Assembly (NCBI GenBank): GCA_017541665.1
Contig: JAFXYP010000020.1
Span: forward strand, 1 to 39,392
Direction of reading: 5' to 3'
Length of the DNA stretch: 39,392 nt
From: Lentisphaeria bacterium
Lineage (GTDB): Bacteria > Verrucomicrobiota > Lentisphaeria > Victivallales > UBA1829
The notes beneath the pieces were generated by a model. It was not told the origin of the DNA. It saw only the letters and a program-made list of their open reading frames with translations, and did no database searches. This document shows, piece after piece, positions 1-7,514 of the stretch. Each line of letters opens with the position of its first letter. The stretch's first letter is position 1. A program made the position numbers and the translations under genes.

Positions 1-15
1 ACTTTTTTCCCTTAC

Positions 16-259
16 CGCGGGACGCGTACAACAAAGGTATTATTTCTTTCGAGGGGGAAACGCTTCGCTGGGGGCGGCTACGCCGCCTCGGTAAGCTCGC
101 TTACGCTCGACATTTTTGATTGCCGCGAGACGCGTACAGCAGAAAGATTTAAGGATAGGACCAATAAGTCGCATGGGTCCTATTATCGGATGTATGCGCA
201 TCAGCGAACCGCTGGCGCACATCCGTGCGCCTCGGTAAGCTCGCTTACGCTCGACTTTT
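16..259. repeat. Two-copy hairpin-rich leader repeat upstream of argG
   Basis: No gene is seen in positions 1-384. The stretch is built from two diverged units. Each begins with a near-identical 18-mer (16-33 and 124-141, two differences) and ends with an exactly duplicated 28-mer (84-111 and 228-255) followed by a run of five T. The 28-mer contains the perfect palindrome GTAAGC-TC-GCTTAC (91-104, 235-248). Unit 1 also holds GGCGGC-TAC-GCCGCC (73-87), whose minus strand has a GTA loop, and GCTTCGC (62-68), whose minus strand is GCGAAGC. The middles of the two units are unrelated. This looks like a degenerate relative of the tandem hairpin arrays at 24561-25147 and 36385-36686. What lies to the left is outside the window. 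Confidence 0.7.
190..231 (+). other. Two mutually exclusive hairpins in the argG leader region
   Basis: Positions 190-222 fold into a 13-bp hairpin in three blocks (ATGT/ACAT, GCGC/GCGC, CAGCG/CGCTG, loop AAC) with two 2-nt bulges on the left arm. Positions 214-231 form a competing perfect hairpin (GGCGCAC, loop ATCC, GTGCGCC). They share 214-222, so only one can form at a time. The argG promoter proposed at 305-333 lies downstream, so the pair would affect argG only if transcription starts further upstream. It may simply be part of the repeat element. Confidence 0.5.
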
Positions 260-304
260 TACCTGATCGCGACGGAGGCAAGGGCCCATTTTTTAAACAA
301 GGGG

Positions 305-333
305 TTGAAAAATACGCGGGAACCGGGTATATT
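305..333 (+). promoter_or_regulatory. Predicted sigma70-type promoter of argG
   Basis: TTGAAA at 305-310 and TATATT at 328-333 are separated by 17 nt. The start would fall near 340, leaving a leader of about 45 nt. The ribosome binding site GAGGAG sits at 371-376, eight nt before the argG ATG. Confidence 0.6.
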
Positions 334-384
334 GATAGGATAAATTTTTTCCGACCAACCAACAACCATTGAGGAGTTTACCCC

Positions 385-1587
385 ATGAAAGTCGTAGTCG
401 CCTATTCCGGAGGTCTCGACACCTCCGTCATCGTGAAATGGGTCAAGGAAACCTACAACGCCGAGGTCATCGGCTATTGCGCCGACGTCGGCCAGGCCGA
501 AGAAACGTCCGGCGTGGAACAGAAGTGCATCAACACCGGCGCGACCAAGTGCTACGTGGAAGACCTCACCGAAGAATTCGCCCGCGATTTCATCTTCCCG
601 ATGATGCAGGCGAACGCCATCTACGAGGGCAACTACCTCCTCGGCACCTCCATCGCCCGCCCGCTCATCGCCAAGCGCCTCGTCGAGGTCGCCAAGGCCG
701 AGGGCGCGGACGCCATCTGCCACGGCGCGACCGGCAAGGGCAACGACCAGGTCCGTTTCGAGATCAACGCGAACGCCATCGATCCCTCCATCAAGATCAT
801 CGCCGCCTGGCGCGATCCGAACTGGCATTTCCGTTCCCGTTCCGAGATGATCGAGTACGCCCACAAGAACAATATCCCGGTCTCCAGCACGCTGAAGAAG
901 CCGTACTCCATGGACCGCAACCTCCTGCACATCTCGTTCGAGGGCGGCATCCTGGAGGATCCGTGGCAGGAATGCCCGGAGGACATCTCCGTGATGACGA
1001 AGCCGCTTTCCCAGGCCGCGAACGAGCCGGAAGACGTGATCATCGAGTTCGAAAAGGGCATTCCGGTGAAGGTCAACGGCGAAGCGCTCTCCCCGGCGAA
1101 CATCATGCGCAAGCTGAACGAACTCGGTTCCAAGCACGCGGTCGGCCGCGTCGACATCGTCGAGAACCGTTTCGTGGGCATGAAGTCCCGCGGCGTGTAC
1201 GAGAACCCCGGCGGCACCATCCTCTACCTGGCGCACCGCGGCCTCGAGGAGATCACCATGGACCGCGAGGTCATGTTCCTGCGCGACAGCTTCATCCCGA
1301 CCTACGCACGCCTGATCTACAACGGCTTCTGGTACGCGCCCGAACGCGAAATGCTCCAGGCCGCGATCACCGAGAGCCAGAAGTTCGTGACCGGCGAAGT
1401 CCGCGTGAAGCTCTTCAAGGGCGCCTGCCACGTGACCGGCCGCCGTTCGCCCTTCAGCCTCTACGACGACAACCTGTCCACGTTCGAGAAGGACGACGTC
1501 TACGACCACAAGGACGCCGCCGGCTTCATCAAGCTGAACGCCCTCCGTCTGCGCGTCCTGGCCCGCAGCGCCCAGAAACGCTACTGA
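385..1587 (+). CDS. argG: Argininosuccinate synthase
   Basis: Joins citrulline and aspartate in an ATP-dependent step to give argininosuccinate, the penultimate step of arginine synthesis, in the cytosol. The 400-residue length is normal for the family. The N-terminal AYSGGLDTS is the SGGxD ATP-pyrophosphatase loop. [13 protein letters not shown] near residue 115 and [12 protein letters not shown] near the C-terminus are typical ArgG segments. The ATG at 385 has a good ribosome binding site (GAGGAG, 8 nt away) and a clear promoter at 305-333. It is the first gene of a probable argG-ppk1-mazG run: 30 nt separate its stop from ppk1. No other arginine gene is in the window, so the pathway is scattered. 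Identification is firm. Confidence 0.97.
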   Translation: MKVVVAYSGGLDTSVIVKWVKETYNAEVIGYCADVGQAEETSGVEQKCINTGATKCYVEDLTEEFARDFIFPMMQANAIYEGNYLLGTSIARPLIAKRLVEVAKAEGADAICHGATGKGNDQVRFEINANAIDPSIKIIAAWRDPNWHFRSRSEMIEYAHKNNIPVSSTLKKPYSMDRNLLHISFEGGILEDPWQECPEDISVMTKPLSQAANEPEDVIIEFEKGIPVKVNGEALSPANIMRKLNELGSKHAVGRVDIVENRFVGMKSRGVYENPGGTILYLAHRGLEEITMDREVMFLRDSFIPTYARLIYNGFWYAPEREMLQAAITESQKFVTGEVRVKLFKGACHVTGRRSPFSLYDDNLSTFEKDDVYDHKDAAGFIKLNALRLRVLARSAQKRY

Positions 1588-1617
1588 TCCATCCTGCCGC
1601 CGCAGTCCGGTTCGGAT

Positions 1618-3744
1618 ATGGCTTCTCCGGCAGAGGACAGACACCCGCCCATTCTCCTCCGGGACGACTCGTGGCTCTCGTTCAACGCCCGCGTCCTGGA
1701 GGAAGCCATGGACCCTGCCGTCCCCCTGCTCGAACGCGCCAAGTTCCTTTCCATCTTCAGCGGCAACCTCGACGAATTCTTCATGGTGCGGATCGCCGGC
1801 CTCGCCCGGCACGCGCCCGATGCGGTCGCCCGATTCGGCGGCCGCTATTATTTTTCCCCATACAAACTCCGCCGGAAACTGCTCCGGCGCATCCGCAGCC
1901 TGGTGAGGCGGCAGTACGACTGCTGGGAGCACGACCTGAAACCTGCCATGGCTGCGCACGGCATCCGCATCGTCCGTTGGGACGAACTGCCGGAGGAATG
2001 CGCCGCGGAGGCGTCCGCGCGCTTCGAACGCGAATACCGGTCCGTCCTGACGCCGGTCGCCGTCGATCCGAATGCCGGTTCGGAACCGCCGACTGTGCCC
2101 GGTCTCGCGCTCGAACTCCTGATTCGCGTCAGATGCCCCGGCCAGGACGGGGTCCGATCCGCCTTCATGCAGGTGCCGACCCGTCCGGGACGTTTCCTGC
2201 AATTCGAGTCCCCCGGCGCCACGGGCGAAACGCTGCTTCTGCCGCTGGAAGAGCTGGTCGAGGCGAAGGCGGCGGAGTTCTTCCCCGGATGCACCGTCCT
2301 CGAATGCGCGGCTTTCCGCGTCACGCGCGACCGCGACCTGACCCCGGACGAAGACACCGGCGATCTGCTTTCCGAGATGCAGGCGATCCTGCGGAAACGC
2401 GGCAAGCGGACTATCGTGCGGCTGGAGACCTCCGCCGCCATGTCCGCCCCGGCGCGGGCGTTTCTGATGAAGACGCTCGGCGTGGCGGACGACGAACACA
2501 TCACCGTCCGCGGCCCCGTCGACCTGGGCAGTCTGATGGAACTTTGCAGGATCCCCGGACATGCGGACCTGCTCGACCCGCCTCTGCCGCCCCTCCCCTC
2601 CGTCCACTGTCCCGCCGACCGGTCCATGTTCGACTGCATCCGTACCGACGGCCCGTTCTTCCTGCACGTCCCGTACGAATCGTTCGACCCCGTGGTCCGG
2701 CTTCTCTCCGAAGCGGCGGACGACCCGGACGTGATCGCGGTCAAGCAGACGCTGTACCGCGTCGGGCAGGACCCGCCGGTCGTCCACGCGCTCATCCGGG
2801 CGGCGCAGGCGGGAAAACAGGTCACGGTCTACTTCGAGATCATGGCGCGGTTCGACGAGGAAAACAACATCCGCCTGTCGCGCGAACTCGCCGATGCGGG
2901 CGCGCACGTGGTTTATGGCGTGCCGAAGATCAAGGTCCATGCGAAAATGCTCCTCATCGTCCGCCGCGAGGGGGACGAGGTGCGCCGCTACCTGCATCTG
3001 CCGACCGGGAACTACAACTGCTCCACCGTGAAGCAATACACCGACATCGGGCTTTTTACCTGCGACGACGCGCTCGCGGACGACGTCTCCGCACTCTTCC
3101 ATGCCATCACCGGGCTCTCCGCCCCCGCCGCATGGAACAGGATCATCGCCGCGCCATGGAACATGCGCGAACGCATCCTCGCCCTGATCGACCGCGAGGC
3201 CGCGCTTTCCACGCCCGCGCACCCAGGCGGCATCACACTGAAACTCAACGCGCTCCAGGACCCGGAGGTCATCGAGCACCTCTACGAGGCCGCGCGGCGC
3301 GGCGTCCGCATCGACATGGTCGTCCGCGGCATCTGCGCCCTGAACCCGGTCTCGCTCCCGCCCGAAATCGCCTCGAACATCCGCGTCGTCAGCATCGTGG
3401 ACCGCTTTCTGGAGCATTCCCGCATCTACCGGTTCGCCAACGGCGGTTCGCCCAAGTATTTCATCGGCAGCGCCGACCTCATGCCGCGCAACCTCTCCCG
3501 CCGCGTGGAGATCCTGGTCCCGGTCGAATCCCCCTCCCTGCGCGACGAGCTGGACGTGATCCTCTTCACCTCGCTCCACGACCGCAGGAAAGGACGCCGC
3601 CTGACCGGGGAGAACCGCTATTCGCACACCGCCGGCGCGCTCCAATTCGAATCCGAACGCGCCCAGATCTCGCTCTACAACTACTACAAAAAACGCCTGG
3701 AACGCCCCGGTTTTCCGCAGGACGCCCCCGGCACGGAGTATTGA
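1618..3744 (+). CDS. ppk1: Polyphosphate kinase 1
   Basis: Reversible transfer of the ATP gamma-phosphate to long-chain polyphosphate. It has 708 residues, the usual PPK1 length. The N-terminal helical domain shows LSFNARVLEEA and SGNLDEFFMVR, the PPK1 signature. The two PLD-like C-terminal domains carry the expected histidines: KVHAKML (His441, equivalent to the autophosphorylated histidine) and EHSRIYRF (His600). FEIMARFDEENNIRLSRELA and HLPTGNYN are also typical. No clear Shine-Dalgarno sequence precedes the ATG at 1618, so translation may be coupled to argG. The mazG start follows its stop by 6 nt. A polyphosphate kinase next to a nucleotide pyrophosphohydrolase may reflect shared nucleotide or stress roles, but this is inference. 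Confidence 0.96.
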   Translation: MASPAEDRHPPILLRDDSWLSFNARVLEEAMDPAVPLLERAKFLSIFSGNLDEFFMVRIAGLARHAPDAVARFGGRYYFSPYKLRRKLLRRIRSLVRRQYDCWEHDLKPAMAAHGIRIVRWDELPEECAAEASARFEREYRSVLTPVAVDPNAGSEPPTVPGLALELLIRVRCPGQDGVRSAFMQVPTRPGRFLQFESPGATGETLLLPLEELVEAKAAEFFPGCTVLECAAFRVTRDRDLTPDEDTGDLLSEMQAILRKRGKRTIVRLETSAAMSAPARAFLMKTLGVADDEHITVRGPVDLGSLMELCRIPGHADLLDPPLPPLPSVHCPADRSMFDCIRTDGPFFLHVPYESFDPVVRLLSEAADDPDVIAVKQTLYRVGQDPPVVHALIRAAQAGKQVTVYFEIMARFDEENNIRLSRELADAGAHVVYGVPKIKVHAKMLLIVRREGDEVRRYLHLPTGNYNCSTVKQYTDIGLFTCDDALADDVSALFHAITGLSAPAAWNRIIAAPWNMRERILALIDREAALSTPAHPGGITLKLNALQDPEVIEHLYEAARRGVRIDMVVRGICALNPVSLPPEIASNIRVVSIVDRFLEHSRIYRFANGGSPKYFIGSADLMPRNLSRRVEILVPVESPSLRDELDVILFTSLHDRRKGRRLTGENRYSHTAGALQFESERAQISLYNYYKKRLERPGFPQDAPGTEY

Positions 3745-3750
3745 CGCAAT

Positions 3751-4569
3751 ATGAACATGTCCGAACTCGAACGCCTTGTAAACGTCATGCGCAGGCTGCG
3801 CGCGCCCGACGGATGCCCCTGGGACCGCGAACAGACTCATGAATCCCTCAAGAAATGCCTCGTCGGCGAGGCCGCCGAATACCTCGACGCCGTCGACCAC
3901 AAGTCCGACGCCGAAATGTGCGAAGAGCTGGGCGACCTCCTGATGCAGGTCGTCATGAACAGCATCATGGCAGAGGAACGCGGCGCTTTCACGCTGGAGG
4001 ACGTCGCGCGCGGCATCTCCGACAAGATGATCCGCCGCCATCCGCACGTCTTCGGCGACGTCCATGTGGACAACTCCGCCCAGGTGCTCGTGAACTGGGA
4101 GAAGATCAAGAAGACCGAGCACGACGACTACCGCAAGTCCGCGCTCGACGGCGTGCCGCACAACCTCCCCGCCGTACTCCGCGCCGAAAAACTCCAGAAG
4201 AAGGCCGCCAAGCACGGATTCGACTGGACCAACGACGCCGACATCCTCGCCAAGGTCCGCGAAGAGATGGCCGAGCTGGAGGACGCATACAGGACCGGCG
4301 ACCGCGACCGCATCGACGACGAAGCCGCCGACCTCGTGTTCGCCGTCGTCAATTTCCTCCGGTTCCGCGGCGAAAACTGCGAGGCGGTCGTGAACCGCGC
4401 CTCCGACAAGTTCGACCGCCGTTACCGCGCCGTCGAGGCAAAGCTCGCCGCCGAGGGGAAAGAAGTCGACGGCACCCCCATGGAACGCCTCGACGAGCTC
4501 TGGAACGAAGCCAAGGCGGAAGAAAACGGCAAGTGCCCCCGCCCCGTCACGGAGCACGGCACAGAATAA
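3751..4569 (+). CDS. mazG: MazG nucleoside triphosphate pyrophosphohydrolase
   Basis: Hydrolyses (d)NTPs to the monophosphate and pyrophosphate, which cleans the pool of aberrant nucleotides and can lower ppGpp. It has 272 residues with the two tandem MazG domains of the full-length bacterial enzyme. Domain 1 holds LRAPDGCPWDREQTHESL and the metal-binding helices EAAEYLDAVD...CEELGDLLMQVV. Domain 2 holds EEMAELEDAYRTGD...DDEAADLVFAVVNFLR. The ATG at 3751 lies 6 nt after the ppk1 stop, with GGAG inside the end of ppk1 as a possible ribosome binding site. A second ATG two codons later could also serve. No convincing terminator follows it; the 114 nt to the SUMF1 remnant hold only short imperfect palindromes. 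Confidence 0.95.
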   Translation: MNMSELERLVNVMRRLRAPDGCPWDREQTHESLKKCLVGEAAEYLDAVDHKSDAEMCEELGDLLMQVVMNSIMAEERGAFTLEDVARGISDKMIRRHPHVFGDVHVDNSAQVLVNWEKIKKTEHDDYRKSALDGVPHNLPAVLRAEKLQKKAAKHGFDWTNDADILAKVREEMAELEDAYRTGDRDRIDDEAADLVFAVVNFLRFRGENCEAVVNRASDKFDRRYRAVEAKLAAEGKEVDGTPMERLDELWNEAKAEENGKCPRPVTEHGTE

Positions 4570-4683
4570 GCCTTATTGGACCTATAAGACCTGTTTTCGC
4601 ACGGTGGAGAACTTTGGGTGCGAGGCTGCGGAGGGGCAAAGGTGACCGCCCCGGACGGCAGTTATCCGCACGGCCATGACGGA

Positions 4684-4728
4684 TCATCGAACCGGGACGA
4701 GTGCGATGCGGAAGCCGAAGACATCATT
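4684..4728 (-). pseudogene. Remnant C-terminus of a second SUMF1-fold gene
   Basis: Directly after the stop of the SUMF1-fold lipoprotein gene, the adjacent reading frame reads NDVFGFRIALVPVR and then a TGA stop at 4684-4686. This is the hallmark C-terminal end of the same family; the intact gene ends its domain with NGFRVALVP. The remnant has no start of its own and overlaps the last bases of the intact gene by a few nucleotides. The simplest reading is that tandem paralogues once stood here and a deletion left only the tail of the second copy. It is short, so confidence is moderate. Confidence 0.55.
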
Positions 4729-5677
4729 CCGCCGCCTTCGCACTCTCCACAGCCGTCTCCGCCGCAGCCGCCTCCGCCTGCAGAGCTTTAGCCCATGTGT
4801 CGGGGACGAGCGCAACGCGGAATCCGTTGTAATCCCAGACATTGTTGCCGTAGTTGTCTTTGCGCCAGCGGGTTCGACATTCCTTTTCGCTGAAGTAGCA
4901 GCCGCCCCGGTAAGCACGATAGTCTTCGCTGCGGTACCCTGATCTACTACCCAACAGTTTATAATTCTCCCGCGCAAACTCCGCTGTCAGTTTACTGCTG
5001 TCTTTCTCCCAGTCGTCCAGACACCACTCATAGACATTGCCGCTCATGTCGTACAATCCGAGTTCGTTCGGCATCTTCATCCCTACCGGATGCGTCATAT
5101 CATCGGCGTTGCCTCTATACCATGCCACCTCGTCAGGCCAGTTGCTTCCGCTGTACTTGTAACCTTTGCTCTTGTTCCCCCCTCGTGCCGCGTATTCCCA
5201 CTGCGTCTCCGTCGGAAGCGAGAACAACCATCCGTCAGGAGCTATGCCGCCCGCGTTCAGTTTATCACAAAACTTCATCGCTTTGTCCCAACCTATATAC
5301 TGCGCGGGCTGATTGTCCCCCTTGAAACGTGTCGTTTGCTCCCCCATTACCGCACGCCACTGCGCCTGTGTCACCTCGGTCTGCGCCAGATAAAAGTCCT
5401 GCGTCAATGTCACCTGATGCGGCACTTCGTTGGTGTCGTTCTCCCCGTCCTTCGAGCTCATCTCGAACGTTCCCGCCTCGACCCTCACCATTACCAGTTC
5501 CTGTCCGCTCGGCAGACTAATGTGGATAACCGGATCCGGCTTTTTTCCCTCGCTCTTCCCGTCGGTCTCTTCGGAACCGTCTCCCTTTTTGCAGCCGGCG
5601 AGAACCGCCGCGCTCAGGAGGACCGCAAGTCCGCAGAGGATGAACGATGATTTGTGGTGTCGTTTGTTTGCCGTCAT
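4724..5677 (-). CDS. SUMF1/FGE-fold lipoprotein, probably not catalytic
   Basis: A 317-residue lipoprotein with the formylglycine-generating-enzyme (sulfatase-modifying factor) fold. The start at 5677 has AAAGGA upstream and gives a signal peptide ending in the lipobox VLAG|C. The domain follows: VEAGTFEMSS, FYLAQTEVTQAQW, SLPTETQWEYAARGG, LGLYDMSGNVYEWC, YRAYRGGCYF, NGFRVALVP, then an Ala/Glu-rich tail of about 25 residues. In true FGE the GGSYxCxxSYC segment supplies two copper-binding cysteines. Here it reads GGCYFSEKECR, so neither cysteine is in register. It is more likely a surface binding or structural protein than a sulfatase activator, and no sulfatase is nearby. The reading frame continues upstream to 6133, but that part overlaps the hemolysin III gene and is not coding. 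Confidence 0.85.
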   Translation of the reverse strand: MTANKRHHKSSFILCGLAVLLSAAVLAGCKKGDGSEETDGKSEGKKPDPVIHISLPSGQELVMVRVEAGTFEMSSKDGENDTNEVPHQVTLTQDFYLAQTEVTQAQWRAVMGEQTTRFKGDNQPAQYIGWDKAMKFCDKLNAGGIAPDGWLFSLPTETQWEYAARGGNKSKGYKYSGSNWPDEVAWYRGNADDMTHPVGMKMPNELGLYDMSGNVYEWCLDDWEKDSSKLTAEFARENYKLLGSRSGYRSEDYRAYRGGCYFSEKECRTRWRKDNYGNNVWDYNGFRVALVPDTWAKALQAEAAAAETAVESAKAAE

Positions 5678-5847
5678 GTTTTTTCCTTTCGTGTGAGTGT
5701 TTGTTGCGTTTGTTTTTTGAGTTCGGGACCACATTTTTCCAAAAAGGATTTGATAAAAGCCTTTTTGATATTTATTGCCATGCGGGAGGAAAAAACTGAC
5801 ACTCCTTTTCATTTTTTTCGCAAAAAAGCCATACATTCGCCCCATGC

Positions 5848-6477
5848 TCAGGAATAAAGCATCCGGATCGCGAGGAACTGGAGGACCACGCCGCCCACGA
5901 CGAAGAGGTGGAAGACGGCATGCACGAACGGCTTTTTGATCAGGTACAGCGCCGCGCCGATGGAATAAACCACGCCGCCGCCAACCAGCAGATAGGACGT
6001 CAGCGGTTCCGCCATGCTCCACAGGTTCTTCAGGAGCAGGAGCGACGCCCACCCCATGACCAGGTAGATGACCGTGGTAACATATTTGTGCTTGAGCGTG
6101 ATGAAGGAGAAAATCCCGCCCGCGACGGCGCACGCGCCGAGCGCACAGTACCAGATCAGGCTTTCGCTGGGAGACGCAACGGCGTTCAGGATCGGCACGT
6201 AAGTGCCCGCGATCGCGAAATAGATCACGGCGTGGTCGGCCTTGCGGACGGCGCTCTTAACCTCCTGGTCGCGGATGGCGTGGTACACGGAGGAGACCAG
6301 GAACATGGAGAAGATGGCGACGCCGTAGACCAGGGCGCAGACGATGAACGACGGCATGGACGAGTTCAGGATCAGCAGGTACGTGCCGTAGACCGTCAGG
6401 ACGGCTCCCGCGATATGCGTAACGGAGTTGCAGACGTCTTCCGCCTGGGAATAATGGGGTGTCGAGAGTTCGGTCAT
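5848..6477 (-). CDS. Hemolysin III / PAQR family membrane protein
   Basis: A 209-residue integral membrane protein of the HlyIII (YqfA, PAQR-like) family with about seven hydrophobic segments. Family motifs are visible: NSVTHIAG near the N-terminus, SSVYHAI, RKADHAVIYFAIAGTYVPI, and HAVFHLFVVGG near the end. The conserved Ser, Asp and His residues form a metal site in PAQR receptors. Its bacterial role is unclear; the hemolysin name comes from one early report and should not be taken as function. The ATG at 6477 is chosen because homology starts just after it; the frame is open upstream without family sequence. It lies 35 nt after cdaR on the same strand, so it may be co-transcribed with cdaA-cdaR. 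Confidence 0.88.
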   Translation of the reverse strand: MTELSTPHYSQAEDVCNSVTHIAGAVLTVYGTYLLILNSSMPSFIVCALVYGVAIFSMFLVSSVYHAIRDQEVKSAVRKADHAVIYFAIAGTYVPILNAVASPSESLIWYCALGACAVAGGIFSFITLKHKYVTTVIYLVMGWASLLLLKNLWSMAEPLTSYLLVGGGVVYSIGAALYLIKKPFVHAVFHLFVVGGVVLQFLAIRMLYS

Positions 6478-6512
6478 GATCGATTCCGTCCGGGATGGCT
6501 GTTTGTTGTCGG

Positions 6513-7514
6513 TTATTTCGAGGCGGTTGCGGCGGGCTCCAGCGTTACGGTTGCTTTGGACGGCACCACCTCGTTCACCTTGATGCGGGCGTTGTCGGAC
6601 CAGCATTTGATGTCGACGGTGTAGACGCCCGGCCGCGTCACGTCCGTCAGATCCACGAACGGGTGGATCTGCGTCTGGGAAATGTCCGGCACGCTGTCGA
6701 CCAGGACGGTCACGGATTCCGGCTGGATCTTCGCGATGACAAGGTTGTTCGCGCCGGTCCTGCTGGAAAGGACCTGGACGGGGATGCCGTCGAACGCGTG
6801 CGGCTTGTTCTTTTCGACCTTGACCTCGATCTTGACCTTGCCGGACAGGATCTCGATGTTTTTGTCGTAGGGCGAGACCAGGTCCACCTGGCGCGAAAAA
6901 CTCTTGGTCACGTTCGCCAGAGGGATCTTCTCCGTTTCAACGTAGGAAATGGTGGCCAGGTGCTTCTTCGGGCCGCGGACCGTGACCGGCTTTTCCGGCT
7001 GGACCAGCGACGCCTGATACCCCTCCATCAGCTCGGAGAAATCGCAGACGGGATAGACCGGGACGTCCTTGGTGTCCATGATGTCGATGTTCAGCGGAAG
7101 CATATCGGGATTGACCGACAGGACGCGCAGGTTGTCGATCGGCACGTTGGTCTTCACCATGTCCGGGCGGAGCTCCACGGGCAGGTCCTCCTCGACCTGG
7201 TATTTCGTCACGGGGCATTCGAGGTAGAAATCCGTATTTTTCAGGTTCTTCTGCTCCTTGGGGAGCTCGACGGAGATGTCGACGGGGACGTCACGCGGGA
7301 TCAGGGTGACGCCTTCTTCGACTGCAACGAACTTGATCTGCACGCCGCGGATGTCCATTTTGACCAGCTCCATCTGCGACTTGGCCTTCTGGTATGCGAC
7401 TCCGGTCAGCAGGATCGCGAAAACGAGCGCGAAGAGCTTGCGCCAGAAATCGTGCCGGATGAGATAGGGCACATGCGGCAGGACTTTCCTCCAGAAATCA
7501 CGGATCGAGCTCAT
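6513..7514 (-). CDS. cdaR: CdaR/YbbR-domain regulator of diadenylate cyclase
   Basis: A 333-residue protein with one N-terminal membrane segment (KLFALVFAILLTGVAY, about residues 26-41) and an extracytoplasmic part built of YbbR-like repeats, for example VDISVELP, PVTVRGPKKHL and PVQVLS. In Firmicutes, YbbR-domain CdaR binds and tunes CdaA at the membrane. The same role is inferred here because the ATG overlaps the cdaA stop (ATGA, 7511-7514), indicating translational coupling. The usual third partner, glmM, does not follow; the next gene is a hemolysin III family gene. Repeat divergence makes the exact number of YbbR units uncertain. Confidence 0.85.
   Translation of the reverse strand: MSSIRDFWRKVLPHVPYLIRHDFWRKLFALVFAILLTGVAYQKAKSQMELVKMDIRGVQIKFVAVEEGVTLIPRDVPVDISVELPKEQKNLKNTDFYLECPVTKYQVEEDLPVELRPDMVKTNVPIDNLRVLSVNPDMLPLNIDIMDTKDVPVYPVCDFSELMEGYQASLVQPEKPVTVRGPKKHLATISYVETEKIPLANVTKSFSRQVDLVSPYDKNIEILSGKVKIEVKVEKNKPHAFDGIPVQVLSSRTGANNLVIAKIQPESVTVLVDSVPDISQTQIHPFVDLTDVTRPGVYTVDIKCWSDNARIKVNEVVPSKATVTLEPAATASK

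Noticed and set aside
369..3842. A second plus-strand frame of 1157 residues within argG-ppk1
   Set aside because: Arg/Pro-rich out-of-frame translation of the real genes.
259..4557. A 1432-residue open frame on the minus strand opposite argG-ppk1-mazG
   Set aside because: It mirrors three well-identified genes; GC-rich codon bias keeps the antisense frame open. Its translation has no family resemblance and a skewed composition.
5678..6133. Upstream extension of the SUMF1-fold gene into the hemolysin III gene
   Set aside because: The lipoprotein signal and ribosome binding site fix the start at 5677; the upstream part is antisense-free but out of frame with the hemolysin III gene and has no family sequence.
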